NCBI RefSeq assembly: GCF_000177195.2
Contig: NC_015953.1
Location: 6,014,001 to 6,078,000, forward strand
Direction: 5' to 3'
Source of the DNA: Streptomyces sp. SirexAA-E
GTDB lineage: Bacteria > Actinomycetota > Actinomycetes > Streptomycetales > Streptomycetaceae
Length of the DNA stretch: 64,000 bases
Positions 1 through 10,389 of the stretch are shown in pieces (the first letter of the stretch is position 1; the number at the start of each line of letters is the position of its first letter). Below the pieces are notes generated by a model, which was not told the origin of the DNA, searched no databases, and worked only from the letters and a program-made list of their open reading frames with translations. The position numbers and the translations under genes are program-made.

Positions 1-146
1 GGTCACTCACCGACAACGTGGAGTGGACCGAGGGCGCCGCCAAGCGCTTCGGGCTCGTCCACATCGACTACGAGACGCTCCGGCGCACTCCCAAAGAGTC
101 CTACGCCTGGTACCGCGACGTGATCCGGGCCCAGCACGCCGGCTGA
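1..146 (+). CDS. GH1 beta-glucosidase, C-terminal end (5' truncated by window edge)
   Basis: Only the last 47 codons are present, read in the frame starting at base 3 and ending at TGA 144-146. The residues DNVEWTEGAAKRFGLVHIDY followed by RRTPKESYAWYRDVI match the conserved C-terminus of family 1 glycosidases, where DN-EW and the aglycone-site Trp precede KRFGL-x-VDY and a final RTPK-S--WY helix. GH1 enzymes hydrolyse beta-glucosides with two catalytic glutamates, which lie upstream of this window. The gene converges on the damaged GNAT gene only 7 bp away, with no obvious terminator between them. Substrate cannot be judged from this fragment. Confidence 0.85.
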   Translation, partial: SLTDNVEWTEGAAKRFGLVHIDYETLRRTPKESYAWYRDVIRAQHAG

Positions 147-153
147 CACCGCG

Positions 154-570
154 TCACATCAGATGGACGCGCTCCTCCACGATGCGGTGCCCGGCCCGGG
201 CGAACGCGGTGGCCATCGGCACGTTGCCCAGGTCGGTCGCGGCGGACGCCAGGTCCGCCTGGCCGTGGGCGTCCAGGGCCCCCTCCGTCACCGGAGCCGT
301 CAGGGCGACCAGGTCCTCCCGGTCCTCGACCTGACGGGAGATCAGGCGACCGCTGCCCTGGGGGACGGGCGTACCCGCCCGCCAATCCGGGCGCCGCTCC
401 ACCGGGATCCGGGCACCGCTCGCCTCCATGACCCGCAGCCGGGCCTCGACCACCTCACGGGCGGCGGGGTCCTCGCGCCGGCCGGGCGGGACGAACCGGC
501 CGTACTCGGGCCGGGGCGCACCGGCGGGTGTCACCGCGGCCGGAGGCCAGGTCGGGTGAGGAGGGGTCAC
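154..570 (-). pseudogene. GNAT acetyltransferase with internal deletion
   Basis: A 138-aa frame starting at GTG 570. The N-terminal half (about residues 1-106, with PPGRREDPAAREVV, WRAGTPVP and EGALDAHGQADLA) resembles a Streptomyces GNAT family of roughly 220-240 aa. The last 30 residues (AATDLGNVPMATAFARAGH) are that family's C-terminal end, the segment following the acetyl-CoA site. The two ends are joined directly near residue 106, so the central beta sheet and the R/Q-x-x-G-x-G/A pyrophosphate loop are missing. An in-frame deletion of about 80-100 codons is the simplest reading, based on memory of the family rather than an alignment. The frame is otherwise open. The product cannot bind acetyl-CoA in the usual way and is probably non-functional. 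Confidence 0.55.
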
Positions 571-744
571 AGACGCTCCGGAACGCGGTTCACCGGCGCG
601 GGTCGGCGACGGCGGGCGTGACAGTAGCGACCCGGCGGCCCCGCCGTCGGGCGATCACCGCCCCCTGGGCCGCTGGTGCCCTGGTCAGGAGGGCGAGAAG
701 CGTTGTTCTTCTGGACACCTCAGCCCTGTCGGCCCGACAATCGC

Positions 745-1314
745 ATGGTGACGTCATCCTTCGAGCACTCCACGTACCCCGCGCGGCTGTCCGACGCCCA
801 GCGCGACCGTGCGCTCGACGCACTCAGGGACGGCGTGGCCCAGGGCAAGCTCTCCCAGGACACCTTCCTGCGTCGGATGGAACTCGCGCTCACCGCCCGG
901 CGCTCCGAGGACCTCGCGGTGCTCACCGCAGACCTGGACACCGGCGGGCGATGGGCGTCCGGTCTCTTCCGCGTGGTCGGCGGGGTGTCCGCGTTCCCGG
1001 CGCGGCTGCGCAGGGCCTGGCAGTCCGAGCGGCTGCCCAGACTCCTGCTGCCGGTGCCCGGCCCGCATCCGCTGCACATCGGCCGCGACCCCGGCAACGG
1101 ACTGCGGCTCAGCCACGAGACGGTATCGCGCCGGCACGCCGAGCTGATCGCCCACGGCAGCCGGTGGATCCTGCGCGACCTCGGCTCCACCAACGGCACC
1201 TGCGTCAACGGCCAGCGGGTCATCGGCTCCGTCCCGGTGCGCGAGGGAGACCAGGTCAGCTTCGGCCGCATGACCTTCCTGCTCTCCGCACCCGTGCAGG
1301 GCCCGCCGCTCTGA
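745..1314 (+). CDS. DUF1707-FHA domain protein
   Basis: A 189-aa protein. Residues about 8-65 (YPARLSDAQRDRALDALRDG, then LSQDTFLRRMELAL) are a DUF1707 helix domain, common at the N-terminus of small actinobacterial envelope and regulatory proteins. Residues about 105-185 are a forkhead-associated domain with the expected phosphothreonine-binding motifs GRDPGNGLRLSHETVSRRHAEL and DLGSTNGTCVNG. FHA domains read Ser/Thr kinase phosphorylation, so a role in kinase signalling is inferred. No membrane segment is visible. The ATG at 745 begins the family-like MVTSSFE sequence. A TTG at 703 behind AGGAGG (687-692) is in frame and could add 14 residues, so the start is uncertain. No kinase gene is adjacent. 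Confidence 0.85.
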   Translation: MVTSSFEHSTYPARLSDAQRDRALDALRDGVAQGKLSQDTFLRRMELALTARRSEDLAVLTADLDTGGRWASGLFRVVGGVSAFPARLRRAWQSERLPRLLLPVPGPHPLHIGRDPGNGLRLSHETVSRRHAELIAHGSRWILRDLGSTNGTCVNGQRVIGSVPVREGDQVSFGRMTFLLSAPVQGPPL

Positions 1315-1335
1315 CCGGGCCCCGGGACATACGCC

Positions 1336-3714
1336 TCACACCCTGACGAGCAGCGCCACCGGCCGGTCCGCGAACAGCTCCGCCACGGCGGCCTCGGGGC
1401 CGGTGAACTCCCGCCCCGGTGCGAGCAGGTCGCGCCACGGGCCCGCGTCGGGCAGCGTCAGCGCCGTGTCGCGCCAGCCGCCCTCCTCCGCGAGCCGCAG
1501 TGACAGCCGCGTCACCGCCGTGACCACCTCACCGGACCGGCAGAACGCCAGGCAGTGGGCGGCCGCCGGGCCCCGCGCGGCGAGCGGGGCGTAGGTTCCC
1601 GACCCGTCGAAGAGCTCCGGGCGCTCCCGGCGCAGCCGCAGGGCCGCCGCGGTGACCTCCGCCTTGGCGTCCTGGCCCTCGGGCGGTTCGGCGAACGGGC
1701 GCCGGTTGTCCGGGTCGACCAGGGCGATGTACTCACGCTCCGTCCCCTGGTACAGATCGGGCACCCCCGGCATCGTCAGGTGCACCAGCGCCGCCCCCAG
1801 CACATTGGCCCGCACGGAGGGCTCCAGGGCCGCCGAGAACCGGGTCAGCGCCGAGCGGGCCTCGCCCGAGTCGCTGCCCGGACCCGCCGCCACGAAGTCG
1901 GTCACCGCACGCTCGTACGCCGGGTCCGGTTCCGTCCAGCTGGTGAACAGGCCCGCCTCCCGGACCGCCTTCAGCAGCGCCGGCTCCAGCCGGCCGGCCG
2001 CCTCCCCGGCCGGCAGCCCCGCACAGCCGTACGCCGACTGCCAGGCCTGCCAGGCCAGCTGCGGATCCGGCGCCGCCACCCCGGCCGCCCGGGACAGCTG
2101 TGCCACCAGGGCGGCCCAGCGCTCCGGGCACTCCGACAGGACGGCGATCCGGGCCCGGAGGTCACCGCTGCGCTTGGTGTCGTGCGTGGTCAGCACCGTG
2201 CCGGTGGCCGGCCAGTCGCGGGAGAGGCGGGCGCAGTACGCGTGGAACTCCTCCGGGCCCACGGCCGGCCGGCCCGGGTCGCCGCCCACCTCGGTCGCCG
2301 AGATCAGCGGGACGTACCGGTAGAACGCCGTGTCCTCCACCGACTTGGCGTGCAGTGCCGAGGCCGTCTGCGCGAACCGGGCACAGAACGCGGCATGCCC
2401 GGCCCCCGCGCCCAGCCGCCCCAGCGCCAGCTCCCGGACCACGTCCACGGCCGCCGCCTCCTGGGGCACGGAGAAGGCGGCCTTCGCGTCCCGTACCGCC
2501 TGGGGCGGCAGCGTCGACTCGGCGAGCTCCGTGGGCGGGCCTCCCGCCGTGACGTACGGGCGGTAGACGGGGACCCGCACCAGCAGCTCCCGGATCGCCG
2601 TGCGCAGCGCCCAGGGGGCGTGGTCCCGCAGCGCTGGATCCTCGTCGCAGGCCCGGACGGCGAGCCGGGTCAGCCACTCGGTCTCGGCGGCCAGCTCGTG
2701 GGTGACCACCCGGTACGCGGCCCGGCGCACGGTCGCCGTCCAGTAGCCGCCTCGGTCCCCCGGGGGACCCGCGAAGTCCCGGTAGCGGCCCAGCAGGTCC
2801 GCCGCGCCCGCCGGGTCCGTGAACAGCCCGTCGATCCGGTGCAGGGCGTCGTACCCGGTCGTCCCCGCGACCGCCCAGCCGGCCGGCAGGACCTCCTCTG
2901 CGGTGAGGATCTTCTCCACCACCGTCCACCGCCCGCCGGTGGCCTCACCGAGCCGTTCCAGGTACGCGGCGGGATCGGCCAGCCCGTCCGGGTGGTCGAT
3001 GCGCAGCCCGTCCACGGTGCCGTCGGCCAGCAGTTCGAGGATCTTGACGTGGGTGGCCTCGAAGACCTCCGGATGCTCGACCCGGACACCGATCAGGTCG
3101 GAGATGGTGAAGAAGCGCCGGTAGTTCAGCTCCGTACGGGCCAGCCGCCACCAGCCCAGACGGTAGTGCTGGGCGTCCAGGAGCCGGGGCAGCGGAAGGT
3201 CCTCGGTGCCCTCCCGCAGCGGGAACTCCTGCTCCCCGTAGCGGAGCACCGGGGTGCCGTCGTCCCGGGTGCCGGTCTCGAAGCGGTCGCTCTCCTCACC
3301 GATCCGACCCGCGAGGACCGGCAGCAGCACCTTGCCGCCGCCCGCCTCCCAGTCGATGTCGAACCAGCGGGCGTACGGGGACTCGCGGCCCTCCCGCAGC
3401 ACCTCCCACAGCGGCCGGTTGTACCGGGCCGAGGCCGCCATGTGGTTGGGCACGATGTCCAGGACCAGCCCGAGCCCGTGCTCGCGCGCCGTCGCGGACA
3501 GCTCCCGCAGGCCCTCCTCGCCACCGAGCTCGGCCCGGACCCGGCTGTGGTCGACCACGTCGTAGCCGTGCGTGGAGCCGGGCACGGCTTCCAGGACCGG
3601 GGACAGATGCAGATGGGAGACACCGAGCCCGGCGAGATAGGGCACGGCGCCGGCCGCGGCGGCGAACGGGAAGTCCGGCTGGAGCTGGAGCCGGTAGGTG
3701 GCGGTGGGCGTCAT
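1336..3714 (-). CDS. treY: malto-oligosyltrehalose synthase TreY
   Basis: A 792-aa cytoplasmic GH13 enzyme that rearranges the reducing-end alpha-1,4 bond of maltodextrins to alpha,alpha-1,1, giving maltooligosyltrehalose for release of trehalose by TreZ. The N-terminus TYRLQL-x-PDFPF is the TreY signature. GH13 regions are seen as DIVPNHM (86-92), GLRIDHPDGL (236-245, nucleophile Asp240), VVEKIL (acid Glu267) and TTHDTKRS, the TreY form of region IV. Length is close to the family norm (about 700-820). It lies 125 bp downstream of glgX on the same strand, so debranching and trehalose synthesis may be co-expressed. treZ is not in the window. The intergenic region contains a GC-rich inverted repeat around 3763-3786 but no clear terminator. 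Confidence 0.95.
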   Translation of the reverse strand: MTPTATYRLQLQPDFPFAAAAGAVPYLAGLGVSHLHLSPVLEAVPGSTHGYDVVDHSRVRAELGGEEGLRELSATAREHGLGLVLDIVPNHMAASARYNRPLWEVLREGRESPYARWFDIDWEAGGGKVLLPVLAGRIGEESDRFETGTRDDGTPVLRYGEQEFPLREGTEDLPLPRLLDAQHYRLGWWRLARTELNYRRFFTISDLIGVRVEHPEVFEATHVKILELLADGTVDGLRIDHPDGLADPAAYLERLGEATGGRWTVVEKILTAEEVLPAGWAVAGTTGYDALHRIDGLFTDPAGAADLLGRYRDFAGPPGDRGGYWTATVRRAAYRVVTHELAAETEWLTRLAVRACDEDPALRDHAPWALRTAIRELLVRVPVYRPYVTAGGPPTELAESTLPPQAVRDAKAAFSVPQEAAAVDVVRELALGRLGAGAGHAAFCARFAQTASALHAKSVEDTAFYRYVPLISATEVGGDPGRPAVGPEEFHAYCARLSRDWPATGTVLTTHDTKRSGDLRARIAVLSECPERWAALVAQLSRAAGVAAPDPQLAWQAWQSAYGCAGLPAGEAAGRLEPALLKAVREAGLFTSWTEPDPAYERAVTDFVAAGPGSDSGEARSALTRFSAALEPSVRANVLGAALVHLTMPGVPDLYQGTEREYIALVDPDNRRPFAEPPEGQDAKAEVTAAALRLRRERPELFDGSGTYAPLAARGPAAAHCLAFCRSGEVVTAVTRLSLRLAEEGGWRDTALTLPDAGPWRDLLAPGREFTGPEAAVAELFADRPVALLVRV

Positions 3715-3839
3715 GGCCTCGTACGTACCCAGCCTGACGGGTTCTGTGTCACCCGGAGGCCCGTGGGGCGCCGGGCCGGCCGCCCCCGTGACCCGATCGG
3801 CCTACGCCGCGGCCCACGGGGGGCGGTCCGCCGCCCGCG

Positions 3840-6005
<2,166 letters not shown>

Positions 6006-6318
6006 AGATAGGACTCTTCCACTTCTGATCCGGGTGCTTCGGGGTTCTTGACCCGATAATCCCCGAAAGATGCGTCTGTACCTAGTAGGTCGCCCGGTGC
6101 GGCCGGGTCCCGTCGTCACGGATGCTGCCCAGCCGGTCAACTTCGGACACCTCGGGACCGCCCCGAGAGTGACACCGGGCCGACAGCCCGTCGCGCCGCC
6201 CGGTATGCCGTGTGCGCGGGGTGTGCAATCCCTATGAATCGGCTCACTCCCCCCGATCTCGCCGTGGAGAAGGAGCCAGGGAGGCAGGGGAGTTGAGTGA
6301 GGAGCCTGTGCATCCGGC

Positions 6319-6347
6319 TGCACCGGCTCCCGCTCCCGGAGTACCCT
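6319..6347 (+). promoter_or_regulatory. candidate promoter in the glgX / SAV2148 divergent region
   Basis: The 381-bp gap between glgX (start 6005, minus) and the next plus gene (start 6387) contains no convincing ORF. TGCACC (6319-6324) and TACCCT (6342-6347) are 17 bp apart and lie 40 bp before the GTG at 6387. They resemble a weak SigA/HrdB-type promoter. The -35 overlaps a short inverted repeat (GTGCA-N6-TGCAC at about 6308-6323), which might be an operator. This is a motif reading only, with no support beyond spacing. Confidence 0.3.
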
Positions 6348-6386
6348 TCCTTGATCGTTGGTGGGGGAGCGGAAGGCGGTGCGCGG

Positions 6387-7619
6387 GTGAGCTCGGGAGG
6401 GTTCGAGCTACCCCCAGGTGACGCAGGTCACGAGGGGGAGCCGACCGATGCCCCGCCGGGGGCGGTTTCCCTCGCGCAGCCCATGGAGATCGGCGTGGAG
6501 CTGGACTGGGGGGCCGACGCCTGGAACGAGGTGCGCACCCGGGCCCAACGTGCCGGACGGGCCTATATCTGGCTGAATCTCGTCGAACAGCGGCTGCGTG
6601 CCGTGGTCTCCGCGGTGATCCGCCCGATCTACGAGCCCGTGCACGGCGAGGACTGGGTGGTGGCCGCCGCCGGACCCGCCGGACAGGAGTGGGTGCAGCG
6701 CGCCGTGGCCGTCCGGGAGGTCTCCCGCCGCAAGGGCTACCTCCTCGACCCGGCCGACGACAACGTCCTCAGCTTCCTGACCCTGCCTCAGCTGCGGGAG
6801 CTGATGGTCCAGCACTGGCCCTGCTTCGAGCCGTACTTCGACGACCGCCGTGAGGTGGAGCTCGCCCTCGACGAGCTGGAGGTGGCACGCAACGTCGTCT
6901 CCCGCAACCGCGCGCTGAACGAGGCCGTCCTCGCGCAGGCCGAGCGGGCCTCGGCGCGCCTGCTGGAGATCCTGGGCAGCGGTGCGGCCGTCCCCTCCGC
7001 CGACCGGCTCCCGGTGGACGCCGTGGAGGAGCTGGTCGGCGACCGGTACGCCGACGTGGTCTCCGTCCATCCCGACCGGGTGCGGCTCCAGCGCCAGCTG
7101 CCCGCCGAGGACCTGTTCGGCGGTGCGCGCCGGCTGGACGCGATCGGCATAGGACTCAATCTGCTCACCCAGAACTTCTCGGGGCGCCGGCTGGTCCGGC
7201 TCGCCGAGTCCGGGTGCCGGGTGCGGCTGCTCTTCATCAACCCGGCGAGCAGTGCCGTCAAGCGCCGTGAGCGGGAACTGGGCCTCAAGAAGGGCGAGCT
7301 GAGCCGCTCGGTGGAGATGAACATCCTCCACATGCGGCGGGTCCGCTCCAAGCTCCGCGACCCGGGCGCCTTCCAGATCCAGGTCTTCGACGAGACGCCG
7401 CGCTTCACGGCCTATCTGGTGGACGGCGACGGGCCCGACGCGGTCGGGGTCGTGCAGCCCTACCTGCGGCGTGCGCGCGGCATGGAGGCGCCCGTCTTCG
7501 TGCTGCGCGGCGGCGGGCGGGCGGTGGTCCGCGCGGGGCAGGACAGCGAGCACGGACTCTTCGAGACCTACCGCGAGGAATTCGAGTCGGTTTGGACCGA
7601 TTCGCGGCCTGTCTCCTGA
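6387..7619 (+). CDS. SAV2148-family HEPN domain protein
   Basis: A 410-aa protein recognised from conserved Streptomyces stretches: RAGRAYIWLNLVEQRLR, DDNVLSFLTLPQLRELMVQ, LNLLTQNFSGRRLVRLAE and SVEMNILHMRRVR. The N-terminal half (about 40-190) is helical and carries the HEPN-like part. A WXXWPCFEPYFDDRREVE-type segment is followed by RNVVSRNRALNEAVL, an R-N-x3-H-like helix position typical of HEPN folds, here with N-R-A rather than an obvious RX4-6H motif. The C-terminal half (about 230-400) is beta-rich and has a DEXPRFTAYLVDGDG segment, reminiscent of phospholipase-D or phosphoesterase-like folds. Function is unknown. The GTG at 6387 follows GGAAGG (6371-6376) and is preferred over upstream in-frame starts. 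Confidence 0.8.
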   Translation: MSSGGFELPPGDAGHEGEPTDAPPGAVSLAQPMEIGVELDWGADAWNEVRTRAQRAGRAYIWLNLVEQRLRAVVSAVIRPIYEPVHGEDWVVAAAGPAGQEWVQRAVAVREVSRRKGYLLDPADDNVLSFLTLPQLRELMVQHWPCFEPYFDDRREVELALDELEVARNVVSRNRALNEAVLAQAERASARLLEILGSGAAVPSADRLPVDAVEELVGDRYADVVSVHPDRVRLQRQLPAEDLFGGARRLDAIGIGLNLLTQNFSGRRLVRLAESGCRVRLLFINPASSAVKRRERELGLKKGELSRSVEMNILHMRRVRSKLRDPGAFQIQVFDETPRFTAYLVDGDGPDAVGVVQPYLRRARGMEAPVFVLRGGGRAVVRAGQDSEHGLFETYREEFESVWTDSRPVS

Positions 7620-7714
7620 GTGGGCCCGCCTTCTGACGCCCCCTCCTGCGTTGTCAGTGGCCCGTGCGAAGGTGGTCACCACATGGGGGAGAGCACCACC
7701 GAAGGAGGTACGGG

Positions 7715-8446
7715 ATGAGCTGGCACCGGGAGCGTCTGGCCGGGTTCGACCTGGAGACGACCGGCACGGATCCGCTGGAGGCCCGCATCGTCACCGCCGC
7801 GGTCGTCGCGGTGGAGAGCAGCGGCGGCGAGGCCGCCGGGTGCCGCACCTGGCTGGCGGACCCGGGCGTGCGGATCCCCGAGCAGGCGTCGGCGATCCAC
7901 GGCATCAGCAGCGAGCGCGCGGCGGCGGAGGGCCGGCCGGTGCGCGAGGTGGCGGACGAGATCGCCGGAATCCTCGTGGAGCACTGGCGCGCCGGCGTCC
8001 CGGTCGTCGCGTACAACGCGGCGTTCGATCTGACGCTGCTCTCGGCGGAGTTGCGGCGCCACGGCCTGCCCTCCCTGAGCGAGCGGCTGGGCGGCGCGGG
8101 CATCGGCCCCGTCATCGACCCGTACACCATCGACCGGGCCGTCGACCGCTACCGCAAGGGCAAGCGCACCCTGGAGGCCGTCTGCGTCGAGTACGACGTG
8201 GTGCACGGCGGGGCCCACGACGCGGCGGCCGACGCGCTGGCCGCGGTCCGCGTGGCGTACGCGATAGCCGAGCGGCACGGATCGGTGGCCGCCCTGACCA
8301 CCGCCGAGCTGCACGAGCGTCAGATCGGGTGGTACGCCGACTGGGCCGCCGACTTCCAGAAGTTCCTGCGCCGCAAGGGCACGGCGGACGCGGTGATCGA
8401 CGGCCGCTGGCCGCTGCGCGAGCCCGCTCCGGCACACGCCTCCTGA
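7715..8446 (+). CDS. DnaQ-like 3'-5' exonuclease (DEDDh)
   Basis: A 243-aa protein of the RNase T/DnaQ exonuclease fold. The metal-binding residues are visible as FDLETTG (Asp12, Glu14; ExoI), AYNAAFDL (Asp105; ExoII) and AHDAAADA (His168 and Asp173; ExoIII), which makes it the DEDDh type. Such proteins degrade single-stranded DNA or RNA from the 3' end, for proofreading or repair. No polymerase or helicase domain is attached. The C-terminal 60 residues (QIGWYADWAADFQKFLRRKG) are a conserved helical extension in Streptomyces homologues. The ATG at 7715 has an ideal GGAGG at 7704-7708. It converges on the next gene with only 9 bp between stops. Confidence 0.9.
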   Translation: MSWHRERLAGFDLETTGTDPLEARIVTAAVVAVESSGGEAAGCRTWLADPGVRIPEQASAIHGISSERAAAEGRPVREVADEIAGILVEHWRAGVPVVAYNAAFDLTLLSAELRRHGLPSLSERLGGAGIGPVIDPYTIDRAVDRYRKGKRTLEAVCVEYDVVHGGAHDAAADALAAVRVAYAIAERHGSVAALTTAELHERQIGWYADWAADFQKFLRRKGTADAVIDGRWPLREPAPAHAS

Positions 8447-8455
8447 ACGGCGGGG

Positions 8456-9322
8456 TCAGAAGGGGTACCAGCGGACCTCCGGATCGTCCTGGCGCAGCGA
8501 CGCCACCCTCCGGCGGAACTCCGCCAGCGCCTTCGGGTTGGTCGGGGCGTGCTGGGAGACCCAGGCGCAGCTCGCCGTCTCGCGGGCCCCGCGCAGCACC
8601 GCGCACCCCGCCCAGGCGCGCACGTCCCAGCCGTAGGCCGCGGTGAAGGCGTCGTACGCCTCGGCGGAGAGCCCGTACCGGTCACGGGAGAGGGCGAGGA
8701 CCACCAGGTCGTGCTCCCGGAAGTCGGCCGAGAAGGTCTCCAGGTCCACGAGGACCGGTCCGTCCGGGCCGATGTGGACGTTGCGGGGGAGTGCGTCACC
8801 GTGGATCGGCCCGGGGGTCAGATGCGGGGCCAGGGCCGCCGCGGCCTTGGCGAAGCCGTCGCGCCGGCCGCGCAGGTAGTCGGCGTCGGCCGGGTCGATG
8901 GCGTCACCGGCGAGCCGCAGCCAGCGCTCGACGCCGCCCAGCAGCTCGCGGCGCGGCAGGGTGAAGTCCGCGGGCGGGGGCAGCGCGTGGATGCGGGTGA
9001 GCAGCGGCGCCAGGTCCCGGGGCTCGGTCGGCCGTACGGCCTCCGGTAGCCGGTGCCACAGCGTCACCGGGTGCCCCTCGACCAGCCGCGGCGCGGGTTC
9101 GGCGGCGCGGACGGCGGGCACCCCCGAGTCGGCGAGCCACCGCGCGACGGCCACCTCGCGCTCGGCCCGTTCCCGCAGCTCGGGGTGGGAGGTGGCCGCC
9201 CGCCCCACCTTGGCCACCAGATCGCCGACCGCGAACACCGCGTTCTCGCCGAGCGCGAGCAGCTCGGCGCCGGCGGGCAGTCCGGCGGCGGTCAGTACCT
9301 CGCGGGCACGCATCTCGTCCAT
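8456..9322 (-). CDS. aminoglycoside phosphotransferase-fold kinase
   Basis: A 288-aa APH-family protein. The kinase core shows the catalytic loop IHGDALPRN (Asp176, Asn181) and the metal-binding VLVDLE (Asp193), where many homologues have D-W/F-E. The N-lobe has GENAVFAVGDLVAKVGR, with a Lys in the ATP-contacting position. Family members phosphorylate aminoglycosides, choline, homoserine or other small hydroxyl compounds. This one has no resistance-gene context and the substrate cannot be assigned. ATG 9322 gives the family length; the frame is open to 9454. It is divergent from the ABC operon, sharing a 125-bp gap. Confidence 0.8.
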   Translation of the reverse strand: MDEMRAREVLTAAGLPAGAELLALGENAVFAVGDLVAKVGRAATSHPELRERAEREVAVARWLADSGVPAVRAAEPAPRLVEGHPVTLWHRLPEAVRPTEPRDLAPLLTRIHALPPPADFTLPRRELLGGVERWLRLAGDAIDPADADYLRGRRDGFAKAAAALAPHLTPGPIHGDALPRNVHIGPDGPVLVDLETFSADFREHDLVVLALSRDRYGLSAEAYDAFTAAYGWDVRAWAGCAVLRGARETASCAWVSQHAPTNPKALAEFRRRVASLRQDDPEVRWYPF

Positions 9323-9352
9323 GCCCTGATTTTCGCATCCTCGCAGGCCACC

Positions 9353-9381
9353 TTGACGAACGGAGGGCACGTCAGCACGAT
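9353..9381 (+). promoter_or_regulatory. candidate promoter of the sugar ABC operon
   Basis: TTGACG (9353-9358) and CACGAT (9376-9381) are spaced 17 bp apart, 67 bp upstream of the GTG start at 9448. The -35 is near consensus for HrdB-type promoters and the -10 keeps the second A and final T. No LacI-type palindrome is obvious in the remaining leader, which is unusual for a Streptomyces sugar ABC operon. Confidence 0.4.
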
Positions 9382-9447
9382 GACGAGGGCCGTGCGCGCG
9401 GCCATACCGGGATGAACCAGGTCTCATGACACAAAGGGGCGAAATCC

Positions 9448-10389
9448 GTGACAACGACCGGTGGGGCAGCGCCGCCGGGCCGCAAGGTCCCGCGCGGCGG
9501 AGCGCCGGCCGGGCGCCGCGGACCGGACGGAGCCACCTGGTTCCTGGTGCTGCCCGCCCTGATCCCGATCCTGGTCCTCAGCGTCGGACCCCTGCTGTAC
9601 GGCATCGCGCTGGCCTTCACCGACGCGCAGTCGGGCCGTACCCGCTCCACCCGGTGGACCGGCACGCTCAACTTCCAGGACCTGCTGCACGACGGCCTGT
9701 TCTGGGAGTCCTTCCGGATCGGTCTGCTGTGGGCGGTCGGTGTCACGGCCTGGCAGTTCGTGCTCGCGCTCGGCCTGGCCCTGCTGCTGAACACGGATTT
9801 GCGGCTGCGGTGGCTGGCCAGGGCACTGGCGATCATTCCGTGGGCCATGCCCGAGGTGGTCGTCGGCATCATGTGGCGTCTGGTCTACAACCCGGACGCC
9901 GGCATCCTCAACGAGACCCTGCGCGACCTCGGACTCGGCGACGGACGTGACTGGCTGACCGGACTCGCCACCGCGCTGCCCGCCGTGGTCCTGGTCGGCG
10001 TCTGGGCGGGCATGCCGCAGACCACCGTGGCACTGCTGGCCGGACTGCAGAACACCCCGCACGAGCTCCACGAGGCTGCCGCCCTGGACGGAGCCGGGGC
10101 GTGGCGCCGCTTCCGTACGGTGACCTGGCCCGCCCTCGTACCGGTGGCGCTGGCCGTCACCGCCCTCAACTTCATCTGGAACTTCAACTCCTTCGCCCTG
10201 GTCTACGTCCTGACCGGCGGAGGGCCGGGCGGCCGCACCCGGCTGCCCATGCTCTTCGCCTACGAGGAGGCCTTCCGCTACGGACAGTTCGGGTACGCGG
10301 CCGCGATGGGCTGCGTGATGGTCGCCGTGATCTCGGTGGTCCTCGCCGTCTTCCTCGCCGGCCGGCTCAAGGGAGGCGAGGACACGTGA
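9448..10389 (+). CDS. carbohydrate ABC transporter permease (MalF-like)
   Basis: A 313-aa integral membrane protein with about six hydrophobic segments, starting WFLVLPALIPILVLSVGPLLYG. The EAA loop that docks the ATPase is EAAALDGAGAWRRFRTVTWP (about 212-231). GGGPGGRTRLPMLFAYEEAF is characteristic of CUT1 sugar permeases of the MalF type. It pairs with the next gene, which it overlaps at TGATG, and with the lipoprotein downstream. No ATPase is encoded here; Streptomyces CUT1 systems commonly share the MsiK ATPase encoded elsewhere. The GTG at 9448 follows a weak AAGGGGC element. Confidence 0.9.
   Translation: MTTTGGAAPPGRKVPRGGAPAGRRGPDGATWFLVLPALIPILVLSVGPLLYGIALAFTDAQSGRTRSTRWTGTLNFQDLLHDGLFWESFRIGLLWAVGVTAWQFVLALGLALLLNTDLRLRWLARALAIIPWAMPEVVVGIMWRLVYNPDAGILNETLRDLGLGDGRDWLTGLATALPAVVLVGVWAGMPQTTVALLAGLQNTPHELHEAAALDGAGAWRRFRTVTWPALVPVALAVTALNFIWNFNSFALVYVLTGGGPGGRTRLPMLFAYEEAFRYGQFGYAAAMGCVMVAVISVVLAVFLAGRLKGGEDT

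Noticed and set aside
8456..9322. Aminoglycoside resistance gene
   Set aside because: The APH fold is clear, but there is no antibiotic cluster or mobile context and the family covers many other substrates.
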